Positions 19,910 to 27,893 of a stretch of DNA of 64,000 nt are shown piece by piece (the stretch's first letter is position 1; each line of letters begins with the position of its first letter). The translations under genes were made by a program, and so were the position numbers. The DNA comes from Rhizobium sp. WYCCWR10014 (GTDB lineage: Bacteria > Pseudomonadota > Alphaproteobacteria > Rhizobiales > Rhizobiaceae): assembly GCF_001657485.1 (NCBI RefSeq), contig NZ_LXFU01000039.1, positions 46,864 to 110,863 on the forward strand, read 5' to 3'. Below the pieces are notes generated by a model. The model had not been told where the DNA came from. It saw only the letters and a program-made list of their open reading frames with translations, and did not search any database.

Positions 19910-20935
19910 GTGAATCTCAAACAGCTATCGGAATTGCTGGGGCTGTCGCAGACGACGGTGAGCCGGGCGCTGAACGGCTATCCCGAGGTCAATGAGGCGA
20001 CCCGGGAGCGTGTGCTCCAGGCTGTCAAGGAAACCGGGTACCGGCCGAACAAGGCGGCGCAGCGGCTTGCGACCGGCAAGGCAGGCTCGATCGGCCTCGT
20101 CATGCCGACGGCGCCCGGCCACCAGTCCGACGTGCATTTCGGTGAATTCCTGGCCGGGCTCGGCGAAGAGGCCGTGCGCCACGACTTCCACTTCGTGATC
20201 ATGCCGGCCGACCCGGATGACGAGGTGGCGGCGCTGCGCCGCCTGGCGATCAGCGGCAATGTCGATGCCCTGTTCGTCGCCTATATGCGCGGCCACGATC
20301 CGCGGCTCGCCATGCTGAAATCGCTCTCTATGCCTTATGTCGTGCACGGCCGGTCCTTCGGTTCTGAGCCGGACTATCCCTATCTCGACATCGACAATGA
20401 AGGCGCCTTCTACGATGCGACGCGGCTCTTGCTGCAGCTCGGCCATACACGCTTTGCGCTGATGAACGGACCGATGCATCTCGATTTCGCCATCCGCAGG
20501 AAGAACGGCGTCATGTCAGCCCTTGCCGAGCGCGGGCTCACGCTCGAGGAGGGCTGCGTGAGCCACGCGCTGATGACAGACGAACAAGGCCTGCTGGCGA
20601 TGGAACATTTCCTGCAATTGCCGGAGCGGCCGACGGCGATCCTCTGCTCCAGCACGGTGCTGGCGCTCGGCGCGATCCGCGCGGTCAACCAGGCCGGATT
20701 GCGGCTCGGTGAGGATATCTCGCTGATCGCCCATGACGACGTGCTGCCGCTGCTGAAACCGGAAAGCTTTTCCGTGCCGCTGACGACGACACGCTCTTCA
20801 CTGCGGGCGGCGGGCGTTCGCATCGCGCAGCGGCTGATCGGCACGGTGAAGCAGGCCGGCCCCTTCCCCGACCAGGAGCTCTGGAAGACCGAGCTGATCG
20901 TCAGGGCTTCGACCGGTCCCGTTCCCCAGGCCTAG
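19910..20935 (+). CDS. aglR: LacI-family transcriptional regulator of the agl operon
   Basis: The 341-residue LacI/GalR-family repressor has an N-terminal helix-turn-helix (LKQLSELLGLSQTTVSRALN) and hinge (GYRPNKAAQRLATGKAGSIG), then a periplasmic-binding-protein-like sugar domain (YVVHGRSFGSEPDYPYLDID; LIAHDDVLPLLKPESFSVPL). The start is GTG at 19910, with GGAGGAA eleven bases upstream. It is divergent from aglE, as aglR is in S. meliloti, and two matching palindromes lie between them. The effector is presumably an alpha-glucoside. Confidence 0.9.
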   Translation: MNLKQLSELLGLSQTTVSRALNGYPEVNEATRERVLQAVKETGYRPNKAAQRLATGKAGSIGLVMPTAPGHQSDVHFGEFLAGLGEEAVRHDFHFVIMPADPDDEVAALRRLAISGNVDALFVAYMRGHDPRLAMLKSLSMPYVVHGRSFGSEPDYPYLDIDNEGAFYDATRLLLQLGHTRFALMNGPMHLDFAIRRKNGVMSALAERGLTLEEGCVSHALMTDEQGLLAMEHFLQLPERPTAILCSSTVLALGAIRAVNQAGLRLGEDISLIAHDDVLPLLKPESFSVPLTTTRSSLRAAGVRIAQRLIGTVKQAGPFPDQELWKTELIVRASTGPVPQA

Positions 20936-20948
20936 AGCCTTTCCTGGT

Positions 20949-21848
20949 TCAAAACTGCGGCGGTGTCTGCCCTGCTGTGCGATGGGCGGCGATGACCGTG
21001 TTGGCCATCAGCATGGCGATGGTCATCGGCCCGACGCCGCCGGGAACCGGAGTGATGGTGCTCGCAACCGCCGAGACCTCTTCGAAGGCGACGTCGCCGA
21101 CGAGCCGGGTCTTGCCCTCGCCTCTTTCGGGGGCTGGCACCCGGTTGATACCGACGTCGATAACCGTCGCACCTGATTTCACCCAATCGGCCCTGACCAT
21201 CTCGGGCCGGCCGACGGCGGCCACCAGGATATCGGCGTTGCGGCAGACCTCGGCGAGATTCTTCGTCCTGGAATGAGCGATCGTCACGGTCGCATTGGCG
21301 TTGAGCAGCAATTGCGCCATCGGCTTACCGAACAGGTTGGAGCGGCCGATGACGACGGCGTTGAGGCCGGAGAGATCCTCGCCATGGGTACGGCGGACGA
21401 AGACCATGGCGCCGGCCGGAGTGCAGGAGACAAGTCCGGTCTTCAGGTCGCCGGTGGCGAGCTTACCGGCATTGACGACGCTCAGACCGTCGACATCCTT
21501 TTCCGGCAGGATCGACTGGATGATCGCCTCGCTGTCGAGCGGCTTCGGCAAGGGCAGCTGCACCAGAATGCCGTGGATCGACGGATCGGCGTTGAGGGCG
21601 GCGACGAGAGCCGCCAGATCCTCCTGCTTCGTTTCGGCCGGCAGCGTGTGCTGAACGGATTTGAAGCCGCATTCCTTGGCCATGCGGCCCTTGGAGCCGA
21701 CATAGGCGTGGCTTGCCGGATCGTCGCCGACGATGACGACCGCAAGGCCGGTGGTGACGCCGCTGCTCTTTTCCAGCGCTGCCGTCGCACTCTTGACCGT
21801 CTGAATGACCGATGCTGCTACGTTCTTGCCGTCGATTACTGTCGTCAC
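20949..21848 (-). CDS. folD: Bifunctional methylenetetrahydrofolate dehydrogenase/cyclohydrolase
   Basis: FolD interconverts 5,10-methylene- and 10-formyl-tetrahydrofolate with NADP+. The 299-residue protein shows the active-site YVGSKGRMAKECG (Tyr and Lys), ILVQLPLPKPLD, the dinucleotide-binding GRSNLFGKPMAQLLL and the signature PGGVGPMTIAMLMANT. The frame is open to 21875, but GTG at 21848 is preceded by GGCGGAGAGAC and gives the usual length. It converges on aglR with only 13 bases between stops and no hairpin there. Confidence 0.95.
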   Translation of the reverse strand: MTTVIDGKNVAASVIQTVKSATAALEKSSGVTTGLAVVIVGDDPASHAYVGSKGRMAKECGFKSVQHTLPAETKQEDLAALVAALNADPSIHGILVQLPLPKPLDSEAIIQSILPEKDVDGLSVVNAGKLATGDLKTGLVSCTPAGAMVFVRRTHGEDLSGLNAVVIGRSNLFGKPMAQLLLNANATVTIAHSRTKNLAEVCRNADILVAAVGRPEMVRADWVKSGATVIDVGINRVPAPERGEGKTRLVGDVAFEEVSAVASTITPVPGGVGPMTIAMLMANTVIAAHRTAGQTPPQF

Positions 21849-21968
21849 GCGTCTCTCCGCCCTGTTTCGCGTCAATCTATGGATAGTTGACGAGCGTCAA
21901 ATGCCCGCTAACGCCCTATCCTGTCGGAAAGCGGCAACGCAATATCAAAAATGCAAGGAAATGTTCGT

Positions 21969-23750
21969 TCAACGCAGCGGCTGCCGCGCTTCGAGCGCAT
22001 GAACACGAAGCCGGTCGCGCAGGCCGGAGATTTGGGAGCGCAACAGCTCCATTTCGTCGACCGGCGCAGGGGCCGGCACAGGCATCGAGGGCGGTGGGGC
22101 CTGCGGCCGGGATACCGGCATTTTCTCGCTTGCGGAATCGGCGACAGGCCTACGCAGCCGGCGCAGGAAAGCCGCGGCAAGACCGGCCGCAAGACCCGCG
22201 GCTGCGCCCATCAGCGAGCGGCTGATCCGTCCATCCGTTGCCGATACCGCCGTCGTCAGCGCCGGCTTGAGGAGAACGATACGACCGTCGGCGGCCGCTA
22301 CCACCGCTGCCGACGTCGCCTCTTCGAGACGCGAGCGCGCGGCATTGGCTTTTTCGCGCAACTCCGTCAGGCGTGACAAATCGACGCCGGTGTCCCGGCT
22401 CTGGGCGATCAGCGTGTTGCGGCGATCGTTCAGGCCCTTGCGCGCCTCGACGGCGGCCTTGGCGGCGAGGTTGGCAGTCTGGGCAAGACGGGTAAGCTCC
22501 TTGCCCATATTCTCCTTCAGACCGTCCGTTTCGGCCTGCTGCTGCAAGAGCCGCGGATGGCGCGGGCCGAGCTCGGCCGAAAGCTGCGCGAGCGTCGTTT
22601 TGGCGACGGCATATTTGTCGCGCCAGTCCTGCAGCGCCGGCGAGAGCATATCGGAGGGGAGCGAACCGTCGAGCACTTCGGCAAGTTTTGCGGCCTTGAG
22701 CCGATCGGTCTGCGCCTTGGCGGCAAGAATATTCTGGTCGGCCGCTTTCAGATCGGCATCCAGTTGGTCGATCTGACGACGAAGATCGATCGCCACCTTG
22801 ACGTTGCCCTCGCCGCTCTTCGCCGTGAAGGCGGCAAGCTCCGCCTTCGCCTCGTCATAGGTTTTGCGCAAGGCGGCATCGGTTTCGACGTTGCCGGCAG
22901 GTCCGTCTGTTGCGGAAACCGCTTCGGCAAGCCTTGCGGCGATGCGCATGGATTTGCCGCTGTCGCCGGTCGTCACCTTGACGAGGATGGTGCCGGCGGC
23001 GGCATCGGGCAATATCTCGACCGCATGCTTCAACGCCGCCTCGGCGCGTGAGGCCGGATCGGCAGCGGCGCCGGTCGCCGAAAGGAGATCGAACGCAACG
23101 CCGAGCGCATTGGCACTGGCGCCGGCAAATTCGGGATCATGATCGAGTTTCAGGGCTGCGACCGTCGAAGCAACCACCTTCGCCGACAGCAGCCCTTTTG
23201 CCGCGGCCTGGGTGAAGGCAGCACGGCTTGCGGCATCGCTCTTCACCGCAAGCGTCGCCTCGGCACGGTAGAGGGCCGGCGAAGCTGGCATCAGCGCCGG
23301 CAAGCCCGCGCCGATGATCGTCGCGGCGCCCACCATCATCGCAAGGCCGATCCCGCTCGCCCGATGCCGCGGCGCTACCGGCCGGGGCTCGGCGGGTTCT
23401 TCACGGACCGCGGCCAGCGGTTCCTGTGAGACCATCTGCTCGTCGGCTGGAACGCTCAGCTCTTCATCGCCCGCCGGCTCCTGAGGAAGCGGATGGCCGA
23501 CGTCGTTGGCGGCCCGGAGGCGGTTGCCGAGGATGGTTTCGATGCGGTCGACCAGCGGTGCGGTGCGCGCCGCTCTTGCGCGCTGTTCTTCCAGCGCGCG
23601 GCCGATGGCGCGCAGCAATTCTGCCTCAGGCGGCGCGATATCAGGCCGGCCCGACCGGGGCGCCCCATAGGAATCGTCATGGGGGCGCGGCCCTGCGGCT
23701 GCGCGATCCTGGAAGCTGTTTCTGGCCCTGATATCGTACATTTGCGCCAC
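21969..23750 (-). CDS. Wzz/GumC-like polysaccharide chain-length or co-polymerase protein
   Basis: The 593-residue inner-membrane protein has a cytoplasmic N-terminal region of about 130 residues. TM1 follows (GIGLAMMVGAATIIGAGLPAL), then a Wzz-like periplasmic start (YRAEATLAVK). A long Ala/Lys/Glu-rich coiled coil spans about residues 290-480 (AELSAELGPRHPRLLQQQAE is typical of GumC/ExoP proteins). TM2 is SLMGAAAGLAAGLAAAFLRR, before a Pro-rich tail with a short coil. No C-terminal tyrosine-kinase domain is present, unlike ExoP. With the glycosyltransferase gene upstream it probably serves export of a surface polysaccharide, which I cannot name. Confidence 0.75.
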   Translation of the reverse strand: MAQMYDIRARNSFQDRAAAGPRPHDDSYGAPRSGRPDIAPPEAELLRAIGRALEEQRARAARTAPLVDRIETILGNRLRAANDVGHPLPQEPAGDEELSVPADEQMVSQEPLAAVREEPAEPRPVAPRHRASGIGLAMMVGAATIIGAGLPALMPASPALYRAEATLAVKSDAASRAAFTQAAAKGLLSAKVVASTVAALKLDHDPEFAGASANALGVAFDLLSATGAAADPASRAEAALKHAVEILPDAAAGTILVKVTTGDSGKSMRIAARLAEAVSATDGPAGNVETDAALRKTYDEAKAELAAFTAKSGEGNVKVAIDLRRQIDQLDADLKAADQNILAAKAQTDRLKAAKLAEVLDGSLPSDMLSPALQDWRDKYAVAKTTLAQLSAELGPRHPRLLQQQAETDGLKENMGKELTRLAQTANLAAKAAVEARKGLNDRRNTLIAQSRDTGVDLSRLTELREKANAARSRLEEATSAAVVAAADGRIVLLKPALTTAVSATDGRISRSLMGAAAGLAAGLAAAFLRRLRRPVADSASEKMPVSRPQAPPPSMPVPAPAPVDEMELLRSQISGLRDRLRVHALEARQPLR

Positions 23751-23903
23751 ATCTCATGCACATGATGGCCGAGTTCGCTCATCCGCACGGACGCAGATGA
23801 TTAAGCCACTCTAAATATTCATGGCAAAGAAATCGTTAACCGCAGCGGGTAAGAACTAAGCATAGTCCCTTAAATCGGAAACGATTTGAGGACAAAACTA
23901 TGC

Positions 23904-23960
23904 GGCAATTTAAGGTGCTGCAGCGTCCTTTGCGCGTCTCAAAAGACGCGCGGCGCTGTG
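23904..23960 (-). repeat. Rhizobial palindromic repeat (GCGCCGCGCGTCTTTTGAGA type)
   Basis: On the minus strand it reads CAGCGCCGCGCGTCTTTTGA, then a matching return arm ending GCTGCAGCACCTTAAATTG. Two related copies lie at 48912-48973 and 55233-55284. It sits just past the stop of the glycosyltransferase gene. Confidence 0.7.
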
Positions 23961-23963
23961 GGG

Positions 23964-24803
23964 TCAGCTCGCCTTCTTACGATCCGACTGCGGCTGCAGC
24001 GCGCTGCCGTGCTCTTCCGGATAGCTGAGGATCCTTTCGCGCCGGCGGAAGCGGTAGCGCAGGACATGGAAGAGGAAGACCGGGATGCCGATGACGTAAC
24101 GGCGCCAGAGGCGCGCCGGCTCCTGCAGCAGGCGATAGGCCCATTCCAGGCGCATCATCCGCACCGTCTTCGGCGCACGCGGGACGGCGCCGGAGACAAA
24201 GTCGAAGAGAGCGCCGACGGTCAGCACCAGGCGCGCATGATCGGCGCGGATATTGTTGTGAACCCATTTCTCCTGCAGCGGCGTTCCCATGCCGACGATC
24301 AGGATATCGAGCTTCTGGTGCTCGAGCTCCTCGATGACCTCGGTGGAATCGACCTTGTCGAAGTAACCGTCGGAAACGACGACGAATTCGTGCCAAGGCG
24401 CGTGCTTGCGGAAATTTTCCGCCGCCGCCTCGACGACCGAGCGCTTGCCGCCGATGAGACCGATGCGGCGCGGAGCCTCCATGAAGGTCAGGAAGGCCGG
24501 CACGAAATCGGTGCCGTTCAGATTGGCGGGAAACGGCGCGCCATGAGCGATCTGCGATGCGATATTGAGGCCGATACCGTCAGGCAGCACCAGATTGTGC
24601 GACATGATCCGGTAATATTCGTCGTCGCGCAGCGTCGTCAGCATGTTGTGGGCGTTGACGAAGCAAACCACGGTCTGGCCGACGGGAATGGAGGCCAACT
24701 CGTTGATGAAAACGAGGGCGTCGTCCCAGCCGAGATCGCAGACCGGCAGATCGAAGATCGTCCGCCGCGATGCGAGCACCGCGAAGTTTGCAATCAAATT
24801 CAT
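23964..24803 (-). CDS. WecG/TagA/CpsF-family (GT26) glycosyltransferase
   Basis: The 279-residue glycosyltransferase family 26 enzyme adds a sugar to a lipid-linked intermediate at the inner face of the membrane. Family motifs visible are FVNAHNMLTTLRD, LPDGIGLNIAS, IGLIGGKRSVVEAAAENF, LIVGMGTPLQEKWVHNN and VGALFDFVSGAVPRAPK. The start ATG at 24803 has AGGAGG seven bases upstream; the frame extends farther but that part is not protein-like. The basic C-terminus (RRYVIGIPVFLFHVLRYRFR) may touch the membrane. It precedes the Wzz/GumC-like gene on the same strand; the sugar and polymer are unknown. Confidence 0.85.
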   Translation of the reverse strand: MNLIANFAVLASRRTIFDLPVCDLGWDDALVFINELASIPVGQTVVCFVNAHNMLTTLRDDEYYRIMSHNLVLPDGIGLNIASQIAHGAPFPANLNGTDFVPAFLTFMEAPRRIGLIGGKRSVVEAAAENFRKHAPWHEFVVVSDGYFDKVDSTEVIEELEHQKLDILIVGMGTPLQEKWVHNNIRADHARLVLTVGALFDFVSGAVPRAPKTVRMMRLEWAYRLLQEPARLWRRYVIGIPVFLFHVLRYRFRRRERILSYPEEHGSALQPQSDRKKAS

Positions 24804-25041
24804 TCCTACCTCCTGCCGAGGGTGCTGCATGCGCCCGACATCCCGGAAAACAAGCCGATATTTCCGCACCGGAGGTCTCGAAAGGACCGGTCGCGTCCCG
24901 CCGGGTGGGCGTCGCTCCGATCCTGGAAAAGCGGCGCATGCCAAGCTGTGACACCTGATATAACAGGACGGTTTCAAACAACCCTTAGGAAAATTCCTTG
25001 AATTTCCATGCTCGCATAAGTGGATTATTAACCACACGCGC

Positions 25042-25079
25042 CAACGACAAACGGCGCCCTCGGGCGCCGTTTGTCGTTG
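25042..25079 (-). terminator. Perfect 18-bp hairpin ending the long flgE-to-fliL-like flagellar operon
   Basis: The arms CAACGACAAACGGCGCCC and GGGCGCCGTTTGTCGTTG pair without mismatch around two bases. The hairpin lies 16 nt past the stop at 25095. There is no pure T-run behind it on the minus strand, but the outer arm contains TTTGT. It marks the left end of the flagellar cluster. Confidence 0.75.
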
Positions 25080-25094
25080 CTGACCTGATAATGT

Positions 25095-25634
25095 CTAGTG
25101 GGCCGCTGCCGCCGGTGCTTCGGCGGCCGGTACGGTCTCGACGATCTTGACGGGTTTGCCGACCTTCTTCGGCTGACCGGCGGAGCTTTCCTTGACCTCT
25201 TCCTTGGAGAGATAGTCGAGCTGCTCCAGTATCACGTCGGCGACGTATTCGCCGCCGAGGCGCTCGTTCATGCCCTTCTTGATCTCCTCGCGGAAAGCCT
25301 TCGGATCGAAGGATTTGATGTGGGCGATATCGACCATCTTGTTGCCGACGAGCAGGCTGAAAAGCTCGTCCGTCGTCATCTCGCTCAGCGGCAGCGTCAC
25401 GCCTTTCAGCATGTCCTTGTTCATCATGAACGAAACGCGGCCGAGGAAATAACCGGTGATCGCACCGTTGCCGATGATCGGCACCGTGATCGTTTCGCCC
25501 TTCACCAGTTCAAGCGCGCTCTGCTTGGAATCCGTTGCTGCGGGCGCCGGCGCGGTCGCCAGGTACACCGAGAAATAGACCGATGCCAAGGTGATGGCGC
25601 AAACCCAGACACCGGTGAGGACGAGCTTGATCAT
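25095..25634 (-). CDS. FliL-like single-pass membrane protein at the end of the flagellar operon
   Basis: The 179-residue protein has an N-terminal membrane helix (LVLTGVWVCAITLASVYFSVY, residues 4-24) and a periplasmic body. It has no cleavage site that I would trust. The layout matches FliL: a short N-terminus, one helix, a linker rich in Ala/Pro/Thr, a beta-rich region, then a helix and strand (FREEIKKGMNERLGGEYVADVILEQLDYL). The last part compares with YLKDDIQERVDLRSQGRVSK in the true FliL encoded at 49775-50281. It ends with a Lys/Ala/Pro-rich tail. It overlaps the preceding gene by one base and is the last gene of the operon. The FliL relationship is inference. Confidence 0.7.
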   Translation of the reverse strand: MIKLVLTGVWVCAITLASVYFSVYLATAPAPAATDSKQSALELVKGETITVPIIGNGAITGYFLGRVSFMMNKDMLKGVTLPLSEMTTDELFSLLVGNKMVDIAHIKSFDPKAFREEIKKGMNERLGGEYVADVILEQLDYLSKEEVKESSAGQPKKVGKPVKIVETVPAAEAPAAAAH

Positions 25635-25999
25635 CAGTTTCCACGCGCGGCGAATTGTTCCTGGGAATAGGTGCCGTCGGCGTCGGCGTCCTGAACTGCG
25701 TTCTTCAGCAGGTCGGCGACGGCGCGAACCGCTTCGAGATGCGCCTCGACGCGACGGGCATTGAGAACCAGCTTCTTCTTCAGGCCATGCAGCTGATCGA
25801 GATGGGCAGCGGCAAGCTCGGCCGGATCGGTATCGCGGAAAAGCATCGACAGCTCGTAGAGGCAGCGGCTCTTATGCGCATTGGAGACTTTGAGATCGAA
25901 CTGCGGATCGTTGCCGATCCGGGTGTTCTCATTGTCGATGATCATTTCGAGGCGTCCGAGAACGGATTTGATCCTGTAGTCGTTCGAAATTATTTCCAT
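25634..25999 (-). CDS. Helical flagellar-operon protein, FlgN-like chaperone candidate
   Basis: The 121-residue, almost wholly helical cytoplasmic protein starts at the ATG at 25999, which follows ACCGGGGGTACA; the upstream extension is repeat-derived and unlikely. Heptad-like segments are SVLGRLEMIIDNENTRIG and LHGLKKKLVLNARRVEAHLE. The length, helicity, and a place among late flagellar genes beside flgJ fit FlgN, the export chaperone for FlgK and FlgL, whose own gene is otherwise missing here. Sequence signatures of FlgN are weak, so this is a positional and structural suggestion only. Confidence 0.6.
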   Translation of the reverse strand: MEIISNDYRIKSVLGRLEMIIDNENTRIGNDPQFDLKVSNAHKSRCLYELSMLFRDTDPAELAAAHLDQLHGLKKKLVLNARRVEAHLEAVRAVADLLKNAVQDADADGTYSQEQFAARGN

Positions 26000-26023
26000 T
26001 GTACCCCCGGTTATGCGTCGCTT

Positions 26024-26073
26024 AGAGCATGATGCCAAAAACTGTGCGCGGTTTTCGGACGACATCACGCTCT
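26024..26073. repeat. Rhizobial palindromic repeat (AGAGCATGATG type)
   Basis: Imperfect inverted repeat beginning AGAGCATGATGCC and ending GACGACATCACGCTCT, with the CAAAAACTG/CGGTTTTCG inner stem. It lies in the 124-nt gap between flgJ and the FlgN-like gene, next to a second element. Confidence 0.65.
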
Positions 26074-26087
26074 AACTCTTTAATTTA

Positions 26088-26134
26088 GAACAGGATTCAG
26101 ATTTCAGGCCAACGGACCTAAAATCATCCTGTTC
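26088..26134. repeat. Rhizobial palindromic repeat (GAACAGGAT type) overlapping the 3' end of flgJ
   Basis: Imperfect inverted repeat with arms starting GAACAGGATTCAGATT and ending AAAATCATCCTGTTC. Its right arm contains the last codons and the stop of flgJ (minus strand AGA ACA GGA TGA). Confidence 0.7.
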
Positions 26135-26687
26135 TATTGGCCTTGGCTTCCGCCGTCGGCGTGCCAAAGGTCTTACGCTGGAAGTCGTCGATCATGCTGA
26201 GCGCGGTGTTGCGGTCATCGTCGTCGGTGGAGGCATTGACGATCTTGCCTTCCTGCCGGCGCAGCTGCTCGCTGTACATCTGCTTGGCAATGCCGATGCC
26301 GTCTCCCTTGGCCATGACGTTGCCGAGCTGTTCGGCCATCATGCCTTTCCAGATATCGCCGGTCGCGCCCTTGCCGTAGACGTCTTCGCTTTCGCTCGGC
26401 AGCATGGACTTGACGAAATTCTGCAGGACCATGGCCTCGAACTTCCGGTAGCTTTCCGGAGCTTCCTCGGACTTGGTGCGGTTCTGGATATTGTTGAGGC
26501 CGCTCTTCTGGCCGACATGATCGAGAACGTCGACCGTATTGGAGAAGCCCTTGCCATTCTCGGCGAGGCTCGTTGCGGCAAAGGCCGCACGATTTGCCTT
26601 CAACTTTTCCTGGGCCGCCTGAACCTCCATGGGGTCGGCAGCTTTGACAACGTCCAGGACCAGATCACTGGGGGGCGAAATAGCCAC
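26124..26687 (-). CDS. flgJ: Rod-binding protein FlgJ (rod-cap domain only)
   Basis: The 187-residue protein is homologous to the N-terminal rod-scaffold half of enterobacterial FlgJ; the muramidase half is absent, as is usual in alphaproteobacteria. The core is APESYRKFEAMVLQNFVKSM, then DIWKGMMAEQLGNVMAKGDG and GIAKQMYSEQLRR, the typical Rod-binding domain. It assists rod assembly in the periplasm. A separate transglycosylase gene at 36627-37205 may supply wall cutting. Its last three residues (RTG) and stop lie inside a palindromic repeat. Confidence 0.88.
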   Translation of the reverse strand: MAISPPSDLVLDVVKAADPMEVQAAQEKLKANRAAFAATSLAENGKGFSNTVDVLDHVGQKSGLNNIQNRTKSEEAPESYRKFEAMVLQNFVKSMLPSESEDVYGKGATGDIWKGMMAEQLGNVMAKGDGIGIAKQMYSEQLRRQEGKIVNASTDDDDRNTALSMIDDFQRKTFGTPTAEAKANRTG

Positions 26688-26719
26688 GTTACAATCCTCT
26701 AAATTTAAGATCGTAACGA

Positions 26720-27133
26720 CTATGGTTTTTGAAGCTTGCTGGAGGCTGGCGTTGCGAATTGCTGATCGATGACATCGTAGACGGCATTGTCATCGGCCTC
26801 GCGGCGCTCGGCCTCGAGGGCTTCCTTCATGCCGTCTTCGAGGCGGTCACCCTTGGCGCGCTCGCGCGTCAGCCGCATCTCGTGGATCTGCTGCATGCCG
26901 GTCAGCTGCTGGTCCTTGATGGTGAGCCTGCCGAATCGGTCGGCGTAATTCTGCGAGAAGGCGTGGTGGACAGGGTCCATCGAGCCGAGCGCGAGGATGA
27001 CGTCGTCCATCGCCACATTGACCTCGACGCGCTGACGGCTGGTTTCGGCCAGGTCGTTCTCGGCCATTCTTTCGATATGCCGCTGCACCGAGAGCAGCCG
27101 CTTGAGCTTCTGGGAGCGCTTCTTTTCGATCAT
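26720..27133 (-). CDS. Coiled-coil protein downstream of fliR, FliJ candidate
   Basis: The 137-residue, soluble, highly charged helical protein starts MIEKKRSQKLKRLLSVQRHI, has a central turn (LGSMDPVHHAFSQNYADRFG), then a second long helix (LTGMQQIHEMRLTRERAKGD). A basic amphipathic N-terminal helix, an antiparallel coiled coil and ~140 residues match FliJ, the stalk of the FliI ATPase, whose gene is not otherwise visible. It starts 7 nt after the fliR stop and belongs to the flgE-fliR operon. Similarity of FliJ proteins is low, so a profile search is decisive. Confidence 0.6.
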   Translation of the reverse strand: MIEKKRSQKLKRLLSVQRHIERMAENDLAETSRQRVEVNVAMDDVILALGSMDPVHHAFSQNYADRFGRLTIKDQQLTGMQQIHEMRLTRERAKGDRLEDGMKEALEAERREADDNAVYDVIDQQFATPASSKLQKP

Positions 27134-27140
27134 ATCAGCC

Positions 27141-27893
27141 TCACCGCCCGATATAGATCGAGCCGAAGGACTGGCCGAACTGGCTGACCATCGCCGCGAT
27201 CGAGAAGTAGATCAGGAAGAGCCCGCCCATCAGCAGATAGGGCGTGGAGATGAAGTAGACCGGGATCTGCGGCGCCAGCTTGTTGATGAAACCGATCGAG
27301 ACGTTGAAGATCAGGCCGTAGATCAAAAACGGGCTCGACAGCCGCAGCATGATGTAGGTGGTCTGCTCCAGCGTGTCGGTAAAGGAGATCAGCGTCGCGC
27401 GCACCTCCATCATGCCGCCGAAGGGCATGGTCGTGTAGGAATCGATCAGCGCGCGGAAGACGATGTGATGGAAATCCATCATGAAGAGAATCATCATGCC
27501 GGCAAAGGTAATGAAGCCGGAAAGGCTGGTCTCCGGCGTGTCTTCGAGGATGTCGGCGGAACCCGGCTGGGTGTAGCCGACCATCATGGCGGTGATCGTC
27601 GCTGCGAACTGCATGCCAAGCGTGTAGATTCTTGCCAGCATGCCGTACATCACGCCGATCAGCGATTCGCTGAAGATCAGGCCGATATAGGTTCCCGCAC
27701 CGGTGTGAACGGCCGGATAGACGGTGTCCCAGAGCAACGGCATCACGGCGATCGAGAGCGCGCCGGCGATGAAGACGCGCAGCTGTTCGGGCACGCGCGC
27801 CGAGGAAAAACCCGGAAGAGCCAGCACACAGCCACCGATCCGGCAGAAAACCAGAAACAGCGCGAGAACGGTCCCTTGCGGGTCTGTTATCAT
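27141..27893 (-). CDS. fliR: Flagellar export gate protein FliR
   Basis: FliR is an integral membrane subunit of the FliPQR export gate. The 250-residue, multi-helix protein shows LALFLVFCRIGGCVLALPGF at the N-terminus, SSARVPEQLRVFIAGALSIA, and LIFSESLIGVMYGMLARIYT, all typical of FliR. Near the C-terminus are LRLSSPFLIYGLIFNVSIGF and LLMGGLFLIYFSIAAMVSQF. Its ATG overlaps the flhA stop by 4 nt (ATGA), implying translational coupling. Confidence 0.95.
   Translation of the reverse strand: MITDPQGTVLALFLVFCRIGGCVLALPGFSSARVPEQLRVFIAGALSIAVMPLLWDTVYPAVHTGAGTYIGLIFSESLIGVMYGMLARIYTLGMQFAATITAMMVGYTQPGSADILEDTPETSLSGFITFAGMMILFMMDFHHIVFRALIDSYTTMPFGGMMEVRATLISFTDTLEQTTYIMLRLSSPFLIYGLIFNVSIGFINKLAPQIPVYFISTPYLLMGGLFLIYFSIAAMVSQFGQSFGSIYIGR

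Noticed and set aside
21969..23750. ExoP-type tyrosine autokinase
   Set aside because: No Walker-type kinase domain or Tyr cluster at the C-terminus; only the Wzz/GumC part is present.
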